NCBI GenBank assembly: GCA_016710065.1
Contig: JADJLP010000001.1
Coordinates: 62,001-126,000 of the forward strand
Origin: Candidatus Ideonella esbjergensis
GTDB taxonomy: Bacteria > Pseudomonadota > Gammaproteobacteria > Burkholderiales > Burkholderiaceae_C
DNA length: 64,000 bases
Direction: 5' to 3'
The notes below the pieces were generated by a model. The model worked only from the letters and a program-made list of their open reading frames with translations. It was not told the origin of the DNA and searched no databases. The translations under genes were made by a program, and so were the position numbers. Below, one piece after another: positions 1-8,331 of the stretch (positions within the stretch are counted from its first letter, which is position 1; every line of letters begins with the position of its first letter).

Positions 1-1
1 C

Positions 2-1198
2 CACTTCGGTGACGAAGAGCGCGTGATGTCGACCGCTGGCGTGTGCCAGCAGCATGTGGTGGAACACTGCCAGCACCACCGCCAGTTCGTCGAGCAGCTC
101 ACCGGCATGTGGAAGGGCCGGGCTGCGCTGGCCAACCCGGCCGAGGTGCTGCACGGCTTTCTGTCGTCGTGGCTGACCTTTCACATCCTGGAAGAAGACC
201 AGGCCATGGCGCGCCAGGCGGCGGCCATTGCGGCGGGTGCCACTCCCCAGGCGGCCTACGACAGCGAGCAGGCGCCACAGGACACGGCCAGCGCGGTGCT
301 GCTGGCCGCCATGGGCCAGCTCTACCAGGTGCTGTCGCAGCAGAACAAGGCGCTGCGCCAGACCAACGAGCGCCTGGAAGAGCAGGTGACCGAACGCACG
401 CGCAACCTGCTGCAATCCGAGAAGATGGCCGCCATAGGCCAGCTGGCGGCCGGCGTGGCGCACGAGATCAACAACCCCATCGGCTTCGTCAAGTCCAACC
501 TCGGCTCGCTGGGTTCGTACACCGGGCAGTTGCTGCGGCTGGTGGCCGAGTGCGAGACGCTGTTCAATGCCTCGCCCGAGCTGGCGGCGCGCTTCCAGCA
601 ACTGGCCGAGGCCGAAGACCTGGCCTACATCCGCGAAGACCTGACGACGCTGCTGGATGAGTCGCAGGACGGCCTGGTGCGGGTGAGCAACATCGTGCAG
701 GCCTTGAAGGATTTTGCCCACGCCGACTCCGCCGAGATGATGGAGGTTGACCTGCTCAAGGGCCTGGAGAGCACCCTGAAGGTGGCCGCCAACGAGCTGA
801 AGTACAAGGCCGATGTGGTGCGCCAGTTCACACCCTTGCCACCGGTGCTGTGCGTGCCCGGGCAGGTGAACCAGGTGTTCATGAACCTGCTGGTGAACGC
901 GGCCCAGGCCATACAGCAGCACGGCGTGATCACGCTGAGCAGCGGCTTTGACGACGCCGGCGTGTGGGTGGACATTGCCGACACCGGCCCCGGCATCGCC
1001 CCCGAGATCCTGAACCGCTTGTTCGAGCCCTTCTTCACCACCAAGCCGGTGGGCAAGGGCACGGGGCTGGGCCTGTCGATCTCGTGGGACATCATCCACA
1101 ACCGGCACCACGGCCGCATCGAGGTGAGCAGCGAGCTTGGCCAGGGCACGCGGTTCAGGGTCTGGCTGCCGCGCGTGGCTAGTTCAGCGGCGGCATGA
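2..1198 (+). CDS. Hemerythrin-domain sensor histidine kinase (5' partial)
   Basis: The reading frame is open from base 2, so the start lies upstream of the window. The first residues read HFGDEERVM followed by spaced histidines (CQQHVVEHCQHHRQF), which is the C-terminal half of a bacteriohemerythrin domain that binds a di-iron centre and O2. A linker with a coiled coil (about residues 105-140) leads to an NtrB-like kinase core: H-box GVAHEINNPIGF, N-box VFMNLLVNAAQAI, G1 DTGPGIAPE and G2 GKGTGLGLS. No membrane segment is visible, so it is probably a cytoplasmic O2 or redox sensor. It converges on the receiver gene at 1179-1715 with a 20 bp overlap, so the two may be partners; that pairing is inference. 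Confidence 0.88.
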   Translation, partial: HFGDEERVMSTAGVCQQHVVEHCQHHRQFVEQLTGMWKGRAALANPAEVLHGFLSSWLTFHILEEDQAMARQAAAIAAGATPQAAYDSEQAPQDTASAVLLAAMGQLYQVLSQQNKALRQTNERLEEQVTERTRNLLQSEKMAAIGQLAAGVAHEINNPIGFVKSNLGSLGSYTGQLLRLVAECETLFNASPELAARFQQLAEAEDLAYIREDLTTLLDESQDGLVRVSNIVQALKDFAHADSAEMMEVDLLKGLESTLKVAANELKYKADVVRQFTPLPPVLCVPGQVNQVFMNLLVNAAQAIQQHGVITLSSGFDDAGVWVDIADTGPGIAPEILNRLFEPFFTTKPVGKGTGLGLSISWDIIHNRHHGRIEVSSELGQGTRFRVWLPRVASSAAA

Positions 1199-1715
1199 TC
1201 ACGGCGCCATCGGCGCCCCAGTCCACCTGGGTCAGGCCGGGCTCCAGCTGTTCCAGGCGGCGGCGCTCCAGCTCTTGCGGGCTGATCGTGCCCTGGCTGG
1301 CGGCCCAGGCGCTGGCCTGTTCGCGCTGCAGCGCGGCTTCCCGGGCATGGTCCATCGCGGCCTGCATGTGCTCGGCCAGCTCAGTGTCCTGCCAGGGCTT
1401 GGTGAGGTAGCGGAAGATGCCGATCTGGTTCACCGCGCGCTGGGCGATGCTGAAGTCGGCGCTGCCGGTGAGCATCAGCTTCACGCACTGCGGCTGAACC
1501 TCGGCGAAGCGGGTGAGGAAGGCCATGCCATCGATGCCGGGCATGCGCAAATCGCACACCACGACGTCGAAGCGGCGCTCCAGCGCGCGCTGCAGGCCGG
1601 CGGCCGGGTCGTTGCAGATCTCCACCTGGATGTCAGTGCCAAAGTGTTGGCGCAGGCTGCGCCTGAGTGCTGTCAGCACGGACATTTCATCGTCTACCAG
1701 AAGCAGGGTGGTCAT
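1179..1715 (-). CDS. Stand-alone receiver-domain response regulator
   Basis: The protein of about 178 residues starts MTTLLLVDDEMSVL and has a complete CheY-like receiver: acidic pair DDE, phosphoacceptor Asp in VVCDLRMPGIDG, Thr/Ser in LMLTGSAD and Lys in YLTKPWQD. After the receiver there is only a short helical tail and no DNA-binding or enzymatic domain. The ATG at 1715 is chosen because the receiver begins immediately; an upstream extension would be non-homologous. It is the last gene of a minus-strand operon, 26 bp after the HDOD gene, and its 3' end overlaps the convergent hemerythrin kinase. The LTGSAD/KPWQD style matches the other two receivers in this operon, so they look like one expanded family. 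Confidence 0.88.
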   Translation of the reverse strand: MTTLLLVDDEMSVLTALRRSLRQHFGTDIQVEICNDPAAGLQRALERRFDVVVCDLRMPGIDGMAFLTRFAEVQPQCVKLMLTGSADFSIAQRAVNQIGIFRYLTKPWQDTELAEHMQAAMDHAREAALQREQASAWAASQGTISPQELERRRLEQLEPGLTQVDWGADGAVIMPPLN

Positions 1716-1741
1716 GGTGATATCTCGGTACTTGCAGTGTG

Positions 1742-2602
1742 TCAGGGGCACGAGTCAAAGGCCTCACAAATGTCGTTCACGCCTTGCGCGGTGGCGGCCA
1801 GCAGCTCGCCCAGCGCGGGCAGGCCCAGGCCCAGGGCGGCCCACTCCTCGGGCGCCAGCACCGGGGCGGCCGCGTCACCACCGAGGTGCAGCGTGTGGGC
1901 GATCTTGTCGGCGATGTGCACCAGGCCGGCCGTGCTGATGTGCTCGCTGCCCACAGGCAGCTCGGGTTGGTGGTGCCACTCGATGGCGTGGCAGATGGCC
2001 TCGGGGAAGTGCCAGTGCCGGGCCACCAGCGCGCCAATCTGCGGGTGGGCAAAGCCCAGCTCGACGGTCTCGGCGTCCAGGGTGCTGAGCTGGCCCTGCT
2101 GGGCGCGTGCAATGGCGCGCCCGGCAGCCTCGGGGTTGAACGAGGCCAGCACCAGTTGGCCCACGTCGTGCAGCAGGCCGGCCAGGAAGGCTTCGTCGGC
2201 GTCGCTGTCCAGCAGGCCGGCCAGCGCGCGCGCCGCCAGCGCGGTGGCGATGGTGTGGCGCCAGTAGGTGTCGAAGTGAAAGCCCGGGCAGGCGTCCACG
2301 CGCACCTGGCTGTGCAGCGCGGCGGCGGTGAGCACGCCGAACACAGTGTGCGCACCGAGGATGCGCATCGCGTCGCCAATGCTGCCCACCCGGCCCGGCA
2401 CGCCGTAGAAGGCCGAGTTGGCCAGGCGCAGCAGGCGTGCGGCCAGGGCCTGGTCGCGCTCGATCAGGGCCACGCATTGCCGCTCTGAGAAATCGGGCTC
2501 GCGCAGCAGGCGCATCAGCGCCACCAGGGCCTGGGGCAGGGCGGGCAGCTCGGTGACGCGCTGGGTCAGCGCCACCAGGGCCGGGTTGTGGCCGGGTGTC
2601 AT
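1742..2602 (-). CDS. HDOD-domain signalling protein
   Basis: A protein of 286 residues with an HDOD domain over most of its length: LPALPQALVALMRLL at the N-terminus, RLLRLANSAFYG, and the metal-site remnant GLLHDVGQLVL. HDOD proteins are HD-domain relatives that usually lack phosphodiesterase activity and act in signalling or regulation. The start ATG at 2602 overlaps the stop of the upstream receiver-PAS gene (ATGA), so the two are probably translationally coupled. Together with the HD-GYP regulator of the same operon it suggests a signalling module with cyclic-di-GMP or chemotaxis-like logic. The actual output is unknown. Confidence 0.87.
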   Translation of the reverse strand: MTPGHNPALVALTQRVTELPALPQALVALMRLLREPDFSERQCVALIERDQALAARLLRLANSAFYGVPGRVGSIGDAMRILGAHTVFGVLTAAALHSQVRVDACPGFHFDTYWRHTIATALAARALAGLLDSDADEAFLAGLLHDVGQLVLASFNPEAAGRAIARAQQGQLSTLDAETVELGFAHPQIGALVARHWHFPEAICHAIEWHHQPELPVGSEHISTAGLVHIADKIAHTLHLGGDAAAPVLAPEEWAALGLGLPALGELLAATAQGVNDICEAFDSCP

Positions 2603-3432
2603 GCCGGCACCTCCTGCGGCCAGGGCAGCAGCATCAGCAGCTCGCCCCGGCGTGCCGAGGGGGATGACAGTGTCTGGCGCCAAACGCGCACCGGGGTTGG
2701 GCAATGCGCCAGCCTGACTGTCTGGCAGGCCTGGGCGCTGGGCTGGCTGGCCAGGCGCTGCAGCAGCGTGGCCAACTCGCCGCCCGGCTCGCCGCCCAGG
2801 TAGCCCATGGCGTCGGGCATCAGCGTGCAGGCCAACTGGTTCATGAAGACCAGCGTTCCCTCGGGGTCGATGCCCAGCAGCGCGGCGGGCAGCTGGTCCA
2901 CGATCTCGCGCAAGCCGCCGGCGCTGGTCTGTACCAGCTGGGCCTGTTCTTTCTGCCGCACCAGCAGGTGTTCGAGCCGCTGGTTCACATCGGCCAGCTT
3001 GCTGTTGGCCTGCGAGAGGTCGCTGGTCAGGCGGCGGTTCTCGTCGGCCATCTCCTTGTGGCGGAAGGCCTTGGCCACGTGGTCGCGCAGGCGCTCGTCG
3101 TCCCAGGGCTTGGTGAGGAACTTGAACACCGCCCCTTCGTTCACCGCGTCGATGATGGACTGCAGGTCGGTGTAGCCCGACAGGGTCATGCGGATGGTGC
3201 CTGGCCGCAATAGCTTGGCCTGGCGCATGAAGTCGACCCCGGTCATGCCGGGCATGCGCTGGTCGGAGATGATGACGTCCACCTCGTTGTCCTTCAGCAG
3301 GCCCAGCGCGTCCGGGCCGCTGGGGGCCGTGAGGATGCGATAGCCATCGCGGCGGAACAAGCGCTTGAGCGCCGACAGCACGCTGTCTTCGTCGTCCACC
3401 AGCAGCAGGGTGCGGTTGCGGGCTTCGCTCAT
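2599..3432 (-). CDS. Response regulator with receiver, coiled coil and PAS-like region
   Basis: A protein of 277 residues. The receiver (about residues 7-120) carries LLLVDDEDSVL, phosphoacceptor VIISDQRMPGMTG, MTLSGYTD and KFLTKPWDD. A predicted coiled coil follows (about 125-170, ENRRLTSDLSQANSKLADVN), then a PAS-like segment (about 175-240, IVDQLPAALLGIDPEGTLVF). No catalytic output domain follows, so it probably works by protein contact. It overlaps both neighbours by 4 bp (ATGA at each end), which indicates a tightly coupled operon with the HD-GYP regulator upstream and the HDOD protein downstream. Confidence 0.86.
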   Translation of the reverse strand: MSEARNRTLLLVDDEDSVLSALKRLFRRDGYRILTAPSGPDALGLLKDNEVDVIISDQRMPGMTGVDFMRQAKLLRPGTIRMTLSGYTDLQSIIDAVNEGAVFKFLTKPWDDERLRDHVAKAFRHKEMADENRRLTSDLSQANSKLADVNQRLEHLLVRQKEQAQLVQTSAGGLREIVDQLPAALLGIDPEGTLVFMNQLACTLMPDAMGYLGGEPGGELATLLQRLASQPSAQACQTVRLAHCPTPVRVWRQTLSSPSARRGELLMLLPWPQEVPA

Positions 3433-4814
3433 GGGTGGGCCGTGTGCGTGTGCACGTGTGCGGGCGGCGCTGGTGCAGCCGGGGGCATGGAGTCGCGCCT
3501 GATGTGCAGGCGCGGGGCTTGCCCGGCCCGCAGTGCAAAGTTCTTCACCTGGGTGATGGTGCGCTCGTCCAGGCGCACCCCGCCCGGCAGCAGCACCTGG
3601 CCCTTGGGCGAGGCCAGGTCCTGGGCCAGCACCATGCCGGGCAGCAGTTGATCAGGGCCCAGGGCCACGTCGGCAGCGGCGTCGGCGGCCATTTCGGCCA
3701 GCACCGCCAGCAGGGCCTCCACCACATGGGCGTCGTAGTGCGTGCCCACGCTGCCGCGCAGCACCTTTTGCGCCAGCTCGGGGGTGTGGTGACCGGTGGA
3801 GGCCGCGCCGCTGAGCAGGTCGTCGTAGTCACTGGCGGCGCTGACGATGCGCGCCCCCAGCACGATCTCGTCGCCCGCCAAACCGTCGGGAAAGCCGCGC
3901 CCGTCCAGGCGCTCGTGGTGCTGGCGGACGATGGTGGCCACACCGCGCATCTGCGGCAGCGGCAGCAAGGCGGCCTCGCCATCGATGGGGTGGTGCCGGT
4001 AGCGCGACATGGAATCAGGGCCGTAGGTGGACACAGGCTGGCCCAGCATGCGGTCGGGAAAGCCAATCTTGCCGATGTCGTGCAACTGGGCGGCCAGGTA
4101 CACCTCGCGCCGCTCCTTCTCGCTCAGGCCCAGGCGCTCGGCCACGCGCCGGGCCAGCAGGGCCACGCGGCGCGAATGGCCGGCCATGCCGTCCTGGCGC
4201 ATCTCGATCAGGCTGGCGAACACCATCACCGCCAGGTCGAAGTTGTGGCTTACCTCGTCGTAGGCCGTGTTGAGCATGCCGTTGACCTGCTCCAGCTCGG
4301 CCGTGCGGGCAGCCACACGCGCCTCCAGGGTCAGGTTCAGTTCGCGCAAGGCCTCGTTCTGGCTGGTCGAGAGTTGCTGCAGCCTGGCGTTCTCTTGCAC
4401 AAGGTTGCGCTGGGCCAGGGCCTCGCGCACGGCGCGCAACAGATCCTGGTCGTCCCAGGGCTTGGCGATGTAGCGGTGGATCTCGCCCTTGTTGATGGCG
4501 GCGATGGTGGAGCTGATGTCGGAAAAGCCCGTCAGCAGCATGCGCACCACGCTGGGGTCGTGCAGGCGCACGGCCTCCAGAAAATGGGCCCCGTCCATCT
4601 CGGGCATGCGCATGTCGGAGATCACCAGGTCCACTGGGTTGTCGCGCAGCAGGCCCAGGGCCTCGGCAGCGCTGGTGCTTTGCAGCACCTTGTAGCCCGG
4701 CGCGCGAAACAGCCGGCGCAGCGCGTTGAGCACCGAGGGCTCATCGTCTAGCAGCAGCAGAGTGGCCTTGGCGCCTTCGGGGGCGGGGTTGGCGGGCACG
4801 TCGGGGGTGGGCAT
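3429..4814 (-). CDS. HD-GYP response regulator (RpfG-like cyclic-di-GMP phosphodiesterase)
   Basis: A protein of about 461 residues. The N-terminal receiver (about residues 15-130) shows LLLLDDEPSVL, VISDMRMPEMDG and RYIAKPWDD. A coiled coil leads to an HD-GYP domain with LHDIGKIGFPD, HHPIDGEAALL and the diagnostic HHERLDGRGFPDGL, here GFP instead of GYP. Family knowledge predicts hydrolysis of cyclic-di-GMP controlled by phosphorylation. The ATG at 4814 begins MPTPDVPAN; the open frame further upstream reads into non-homologous sequence. It heads the four-gene minus-strand operon. The C-terminus after the HD-GYP domain (about 60 residues) has no recognised fold. Confidence 0.9.
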   Translation of the reverse strand: MPTPDVPANPAPEGAKATLLLLDDEPSVLNALRRLFRAPGYKVLQSTSAAEALGLLRDNPVDLVISDMRMPEMDGAHFLEAVRLHDPSVVRMLLTGFSDISSTIAAINKGEIHRYIAKPWDDQDLLRAVREALAQRNLVQENARLQQLSTSQNEALRELNLTLEARVAARTAELEQVNGMLNTAYDEVSHNFDLAVMVFASLIEMRQDGMAGHSRRVALLARRVAERLGLSEKERREVYLAAQLHDIGKIGFPDRMLGQPVSTYGPDSMSRYRHHPIDGEAALLPLPQMRGVATIVRQHHERLDGRGFPDGLAGDEIVLGARIVSAASDYDDLLSGAASTGHHTPELAQKVLRGSVGTHYDAHVVEALLAVLAEMAADAAADVALGPDQLLPGMVLAQDLASPKGQVLLPGGVRLDERTITQVKNFALRAGQAPRLHIRRDSMPPAAPAPPAHVHTHTAHP

Positions 4815-5022
4815 GGCGAGTGGGCAGGCCGCGTGAAGACACGGACCCCCACTCTCTTTCGGCGCGTGGGCACCGAACTTGAGGTTGGCAGAACGGCGGC
4901 GGCTGGACGGCGGATGGGTGGCCGAGACCCGGCCTGGACGAGCATCAGCGCTCGCCCGCCACGGCGATGACCAAGCACCGATCCCGCCGCGCGAGTACGG
5001 CGCAGAACAGGGTGCCTGTTCA

Positions 5023-5335
5023 CGGCGCATAGCAGTCCGTCATCCCCGTCCCTCGGCCCCGTCATTCCCGCGCAGGCGGGAATCCAGGTTTTCTCGCTCA
5101 CACGTCGGTGTCGGGGCAATGGTGGTGCCTTCGGGCGGAGGGCACATTCGCGTTTGGGTAGAGAGCTCCGAGGGCCAAGGCGGAACAAGAGAGCGCAGGC
5201 GCAACAGAGGGCACGGCGCTTGTCCGCGAGGAGTCCGTAGGCCGAAGGTACCGCCGCTGCGCTGCCGCAGCCGAAGCAAAGACATGGATTCCCGCCTACG
5301 CGGGAATGACGAAATACGGCCGGCCGCTGTGCGCC
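5023..5335. repeat. MITE-like element, copy 1, with an inverted pair of REP palindromes
   Basis: This gene-free stretch is nearly identical to 50089-50553, apart from an extra segment in that copy. The left end reads CGGCGCATAGCAGTCCGT and the right end is the degenerate complement of the same motif. Inside are two 27 bp palindromic repeats in opposite orientation at 5060-5086 and 5285-5311 (CGTCATTCCCGCG...GGGAATCCA). No transposase is present, so it looks like a non-autonomous element. The surrounding bases 4815-5022 and 5336-5418 show no gene. Confidence 0.8.
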
Positions 5336-5418
5336 GAGGGCGGCCGCTACGGCAGAGCTTGGTGCGGGGCCGGGCGCCGGGCCGGCGGCGCGAGCACGCT
5401 GGCGCCGGTTGTCGCTTT

Positions 5419-5434
5419 TGTCGCGACCAACACA
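5419..5434 (+). promoter_or_regulatory. NifA upstream activator site of nifB
   Basis: The sequence TGT-CGCGACCAAC-ACA is an exact match to the NifA consensus TGT-N10-ACA. It lies about 56 bp upstream of the sigma-54 promoter at 5490-5505, a usual working distance when DNA looping is assisted by IHF. Confidence 0.75.
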
Positions 5435-5489
5435 CCGCGACATTCGGCTGCCTACACGCCAAGTTGTTGATTCGCAAAGAGATTCACGC

Positions 5490-5505
5490 TGGCACGGCTC
5501 TCGCA
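5490..5505 (+). promoter_or_regulatory. Sigma-54 (-24/-12) promoter of nifB
   Basis: The sequence reads TGGCACG-GCTC-TCGCA. The invariant GG (5491-5492) and GC (5503-5504) are separated by exactly ten bases, and only the second T of the TTGCA consensus is changed. It is 35 bp upstream of the nifB start and has a NifA site in front. Confidence 0.82.
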
Positions 5506-5540
5506 ATGGAGCTTGCATTCGTCACCATGCGAGGTGCTCC

Positions 5541-7133
5541 ATGTCAGCCCAGACCACGTCGGCCACGTTCGTTTCCATCGCCTCCCTGAAGAAGGGCCAT
5601 CAGGCGGTCAGTGAAGTCATCGAAACCGGGGGCGGCTGCGGCACCACCGGTGGCGAGGGCAAGGCGAGCTGCGGCTCGTCTGACGGCCAGGGCGACATGC
5701 CGGCCGAGATCTGGGACAAGGTCAAGAACCACCCCTGCTACTCGGAAGAAGCCCACCACCACTTTGCCCGCATGCACGTGGCCGTGGCCCCGGCCTGCAA
5801 CATCCAGTGCAACTACTGCAATCGCAAGTACGACTGCAGCAATGAGTCGCGCCCCGGCGTGGTGAGCCAGAAGCTCACGCCCGAGCAGGCCGTGAAGAAG
5901 GTGCTGGCCGTGGCCAGCGAGATCCCGCAGATGACGGTGCTGGGCATCGCCGGCCCGGGCGACGCGCTGGCCAACCCGAAGAAGACCTTCGACACCATGA
6001 GCGCGCTGGCCGAGAAGGCGCCCGACATCAAGCTGTGCCTGTCCACCAACGGCCTGGCCCTGCCCGACCAGGTGGACGAGATCTGCAAGTACAACATCGA
6101 CCACGTCACGATCACCATCAACATGGTCGACCCTGAAGTGGGCGCCAAGATCTACCCCTGGATCTTTTGGGACCACAAGCGCGTGACCGGCGTGGAGGCC
6201 TCGCGCATCCTGCACGAGCGCCAGATGCTGGGCCTGGAGATGCTCACCGCGCGCGGCGTGCTCACCAAGATCAACTCGGTGCTGATCCCCGGCGTGAACG
6301 ACGAGCATTTGATCGAGGTGAACCGCGAGGTGAAGAAGCGCGGCGCCTTCCTGCACAACATCATGCCGCTGATCAGCGAGGCCGAGCACGGCACCGTCTT
6401 CGGCCTCACCGGCCAGCGCGGCCCGACCGCGCAAGAGCTCAAGGCCGTGCAGGACGCCTGCATGGGCGGCGCCAATTTGATGCGCCATTGCCGCCAGTGC
6501 CGCGCCGATGCGGTGGGCCTGCTGGGCGAAGACCGCAGCGAAGAATTCACCCTCGACAAGATCGACGCCATGGGCGAGATCGCCTACGACCTGGACAAGC
6601 GCCAGGCCTACCAGGCCAAGGTGGAGCTGGAGCGCCAGTCGCAGCACCAGGCCAAGGTGGACGCGCTGGCCGCCCAGCTTGACCTGGACAACATCGACCC
6701 CGACATGACCGTGCTGATGGCCGTGGCCACCGAAGGCCATGGCAAGGTCAACCAGCATTTCGGCCACGCCACCGAGTTCCAGATCTTCGAAGTGAACAAG
6801 GACAAGGCGCAGTTCGTGGGCCACCGCCGCGTCGACCTGTATTGCCAGGGCGGCTACGGTGAGGACGAGCAGTTGCCGTCCATCGTGCGCGCCATCAACG
6901 ACTGCCACGCCGTGCTGGTGGCCAAGATCGGCGCCTGCCCGCGCGATGAGCTCAAGGCCGCCGGCATCGAGCCGGTGGACGAATACGCCCACGAGTACAT
7001 CGAGAAGGCCGCCCTGAGCTGGTTTGGCAACTACCGCCAGCGCATCGCCAACGGCGAGCTGCGCCATGTGCCGCGCGGCGACGCCGAGATCCGCCAAGGC
7101 GCCCTCACGGCTGCCGCAGAAGCGCAAGCCTGA
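5541..7133 (+). CDS. nifB: NifB, FeMo-cofactor maturase (radical SAM)
   Basis: A protein of 530 residues, the usual NifB size for proteobacteria. NifB makes NifB-co, the [8Fe-9S-C] precursor of FeMo-co. The radical SAM motif is C86-x3-C90-x2-C93 (CNIQCNYC). Conserved stretches include GIAGPGDALANP and HNIMPLISEAEHGT. A C-terminal NifX-like domain begins near residue 395 (VLMAVATEGHGKVNQHFGHA). The ATG at 5541 is preceded by GAGGTG and gives the typical N-terminus; an upstream in-frame ATG would read through the promoter. It is the first gene of a plus-strand nif operon under a NifA/sigma-54 promoter. Confidence 0.98.
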   Translation: MSAQTTSATFVSIASLKKGHQAVSEVIETGGGCGTTGGEGKASCGSSDGQGDMPAEIWDKVKNHPCYSEEAHHHFARMHVAVAPACNIQCNYCNRKYDCSNESRPGVVSQKLTPEQAVKKVLAVASEIPQMTVLGIAGPGDALANPKKTFDTMSALAEKAPDIKLCLSTNGLALPDQVDEICKYNIDHVTITINMVDPEVGAKIYPWIFWDHKRVTGVEASRILHERQMLGLEMLTARGVLTKINSVLIPGVNDEHLIEVNREVKKRGAFLHNIMPLISEAEHGTVFGLTGQRGPTAQELKAVQDACMGGANLMRHCRQCRADAVGLLGEDRSEEFTLDKIDAMGEIAYDLDKRQAYQAKVELERQSQHQAKVDALAAQLDLDNIDPDMTVLMAVATEGHGKVNQHFGHATEFQIFEVNKDKAQFVGHRRVDLYCQGGYGEDEQLPSIVRAINDCHAVLVAKIGACPRDELKAAGIEPVDEYAHEYIEKAALSWFGNYRQRIANGELRHVPRGDAEIRQGALTAAAEAQA

Positions 7134-7165
7134 CCCTTTTCACCCACTGACCCAGGAGAGTCACC

Positions 7166-7360
7166 ATGGCCCTGAAGATCATCGCCTCCACCTGCACCGG
7201 CTGCTCCGCCTGCGAGCCCGAGTGCCCCAACGTTGCCATCCGCGAAAAGGGCGGCACCTTCATCATCGACCCGGCCAAGTGCACCGAGTGCGAAGGCCAG
7301 TTCGATTCACCGCAATGCATCGCCGTGTGCCCGGTGGATGGCTGCATCAAGAAAGTCTGA
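7166..7360 (+). CDS. fdxN: Nif-type 2[4Fe-4S] ferredoxin FdxN
   Basis: A small protein of 64 residues with two cluster-binding sets: C10-x2-C13-x2-C16-x3-C20 and C39-x2-C42-x8-C51-x3-C55. The eight-residue spacing in the second set is typical of ferredoxins encoded beside nifB. In other diazotrophs FdxN donates electrons for NifB-co synthesis. A good ribosome site (CAGGAGAG) precedes the ATG. It lies 32 bp after nifB and 2 bp before the IscA-like gene. Confidence 0.95.
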   Translation: MALKIIASTCTGCSACEPECPNVAIREKGGTFIIDPAKCTECEGQFDSPQCIAVCPVDGCIKKV

Positions 7361-7362
7361 TC

Positions 7363-7746
7363 ATGCTGATGCCCAACGTCACCGTCACCCCCGCTGCGGC
7401 CAAGTTCATCCGCCGCATGGTCAAGTTCTCTGACCACCCTGCGGGCGGCTTCCGCCTCAGCGTCACCCCTGGCGGCTGCTCGGGCTACAGCTCGGAGTTC
7501 ACCGTGCAGGCCGCTCCGCTGGCCGGCGACGCCGAGCTGGTGGTGGGCGATGTGCGCGTGTTCCTGCCGGCCGAAAGCCGTTTGGTGCTGGACGGTGTCA
7601 CGGTGGACTTTGCCGAAAGCCCCACGCAATCGGGCCTGACCTTCTTCAACCCGGCGTCGGCGCCTTGCGGTTGCTCCACCTCGGGTGATGCACCGGCCAA
7701 GCCGGCCGAAGCCACGGTGTCGCTGAGCTCGCTCAAGCGGCATTGA
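7363..7746 (+). CDS. IscA/HesB-like A-type Fe-S carrier
   Basis: A protein of 127 residues with the HesB/IscA fold signature: VTPAAAKFIRRM near the N-terminus, GGCSGYSSEF (first Cys) and the C-terminal pair in PCGCS. These three cysteines are the cluster ligands of A-type carriers. An extra alanine-rich tail of about 25 residues follows the CGC motif. The start ATG lies 2 bp after the fdxN stop, and a second ATG two codons later is equally possible. The location suggests a nif-dedicated carrier like the IscA-nif proteins of other diazotrophs. Confidence 0.87.
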   Translation: MLMPNVTVTPAAAKFIRRMVKFSDHPAGGFRLSVTPGGCSGYSSEFTVQAAPLAGDAELVVGDVRVFLPAESRLVLDGVTVDFAESPTQSGLTFFNPASAPCGCSTSGDAPAKPAEATVSLSSLKRH

Positions 7747-7763
7747 GCTGAAGGAGTCGCGCC

Positions 7764-8318
7764 GTGGTGGACTTTGACGATGCGGTTCTGGGCCAGGGGC
7801 TTCCCCCTCTGGCCGAAGACGCCCTGCGCGAAGCCGGCGAGAACCGCAGCGACGAATCCCGGGCCATGGGCGCACTGATGCGCGCCCAGATGCTGGCGCC
7901 GGAACACCCGGCCGTGCTGATCGCGCTCTACCGTCACCACTTCTATGGCCACCGCATGGGCCCGGCGCGCGATGTGGCGCGGCGCGCCCTGCTCATCGGC
8001 GCCAAGGCCCTGGGCCTGCCGCGCACCTGGCGCGATGTGCCGCGCGAGCCGCTGGCCGGTGCCAAGGACGACGCCGGCGTGCGCTTCTTCCTGTTCACGC
8101 TCAAGGGCTATGCCTACCTGAGCCTGCGCCTGAACGACGACCTGGAAGCGCGCGACGCCCTGGCCCTGTTGCGCCACCTCGACCCGCAAGACGCGGTGGG
8201 CGGTGCGCTGCTCGAAGCTGTGCGCCAGCGCGCCCTGGTGGGCGAGCCCGAAGACGATGGCACGGCACCGCACGACGTGTTTGGTGCGGCCGCCTGGGCG
8301 CGCCTGGCCCCGGCCTGA
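7764..8318 (+). CDS. Conserved nif-cluster protein with TPR-like helices
   Basis: A protein of about 184 residues starting at GTG with AAGGAG a few bases upstream. It is helical, and stretches such as SRAMGALMRAQMLAPEHPAV and DLEARDALALLRHLDPQD resemble tetratricopeptide repeats. No catalytic motif is visible. Its place between the IscA-like gene and the Fe-S leucine-rich-variant gene suggests a helper role in nitrogenase assembly, but the function is unknown. The second GTG at 7767 is an alternative start. Confidence 0.75.
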   Translation: MVDFDDAVLGQGLPPLAEDALREAGENRSDESRAMGALMRAQMLAPEHPAVLIALYRHHFYGHRMGPARDVARRALLIGAKALGLPRTWRDVPREPLAGAKDDAGVRFFLFTLKGYAYLSLRLNDDLEARDALALLRHLDPQDAVGGALLEAVRQRALVGEPEDDGTAPHDVFGAAAWARLAPA

Positions 8319-8331
8319 AACGAACTGGGCC

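Noticed and set aside
3435..4751. Long plus-strand ORF opposite the HD-GYP gene
   Set aside because: Its His/Gln/Gly-rich sequence is the GC-frame shadow of the HD-GYP gene, which has clear domains on the other strand.
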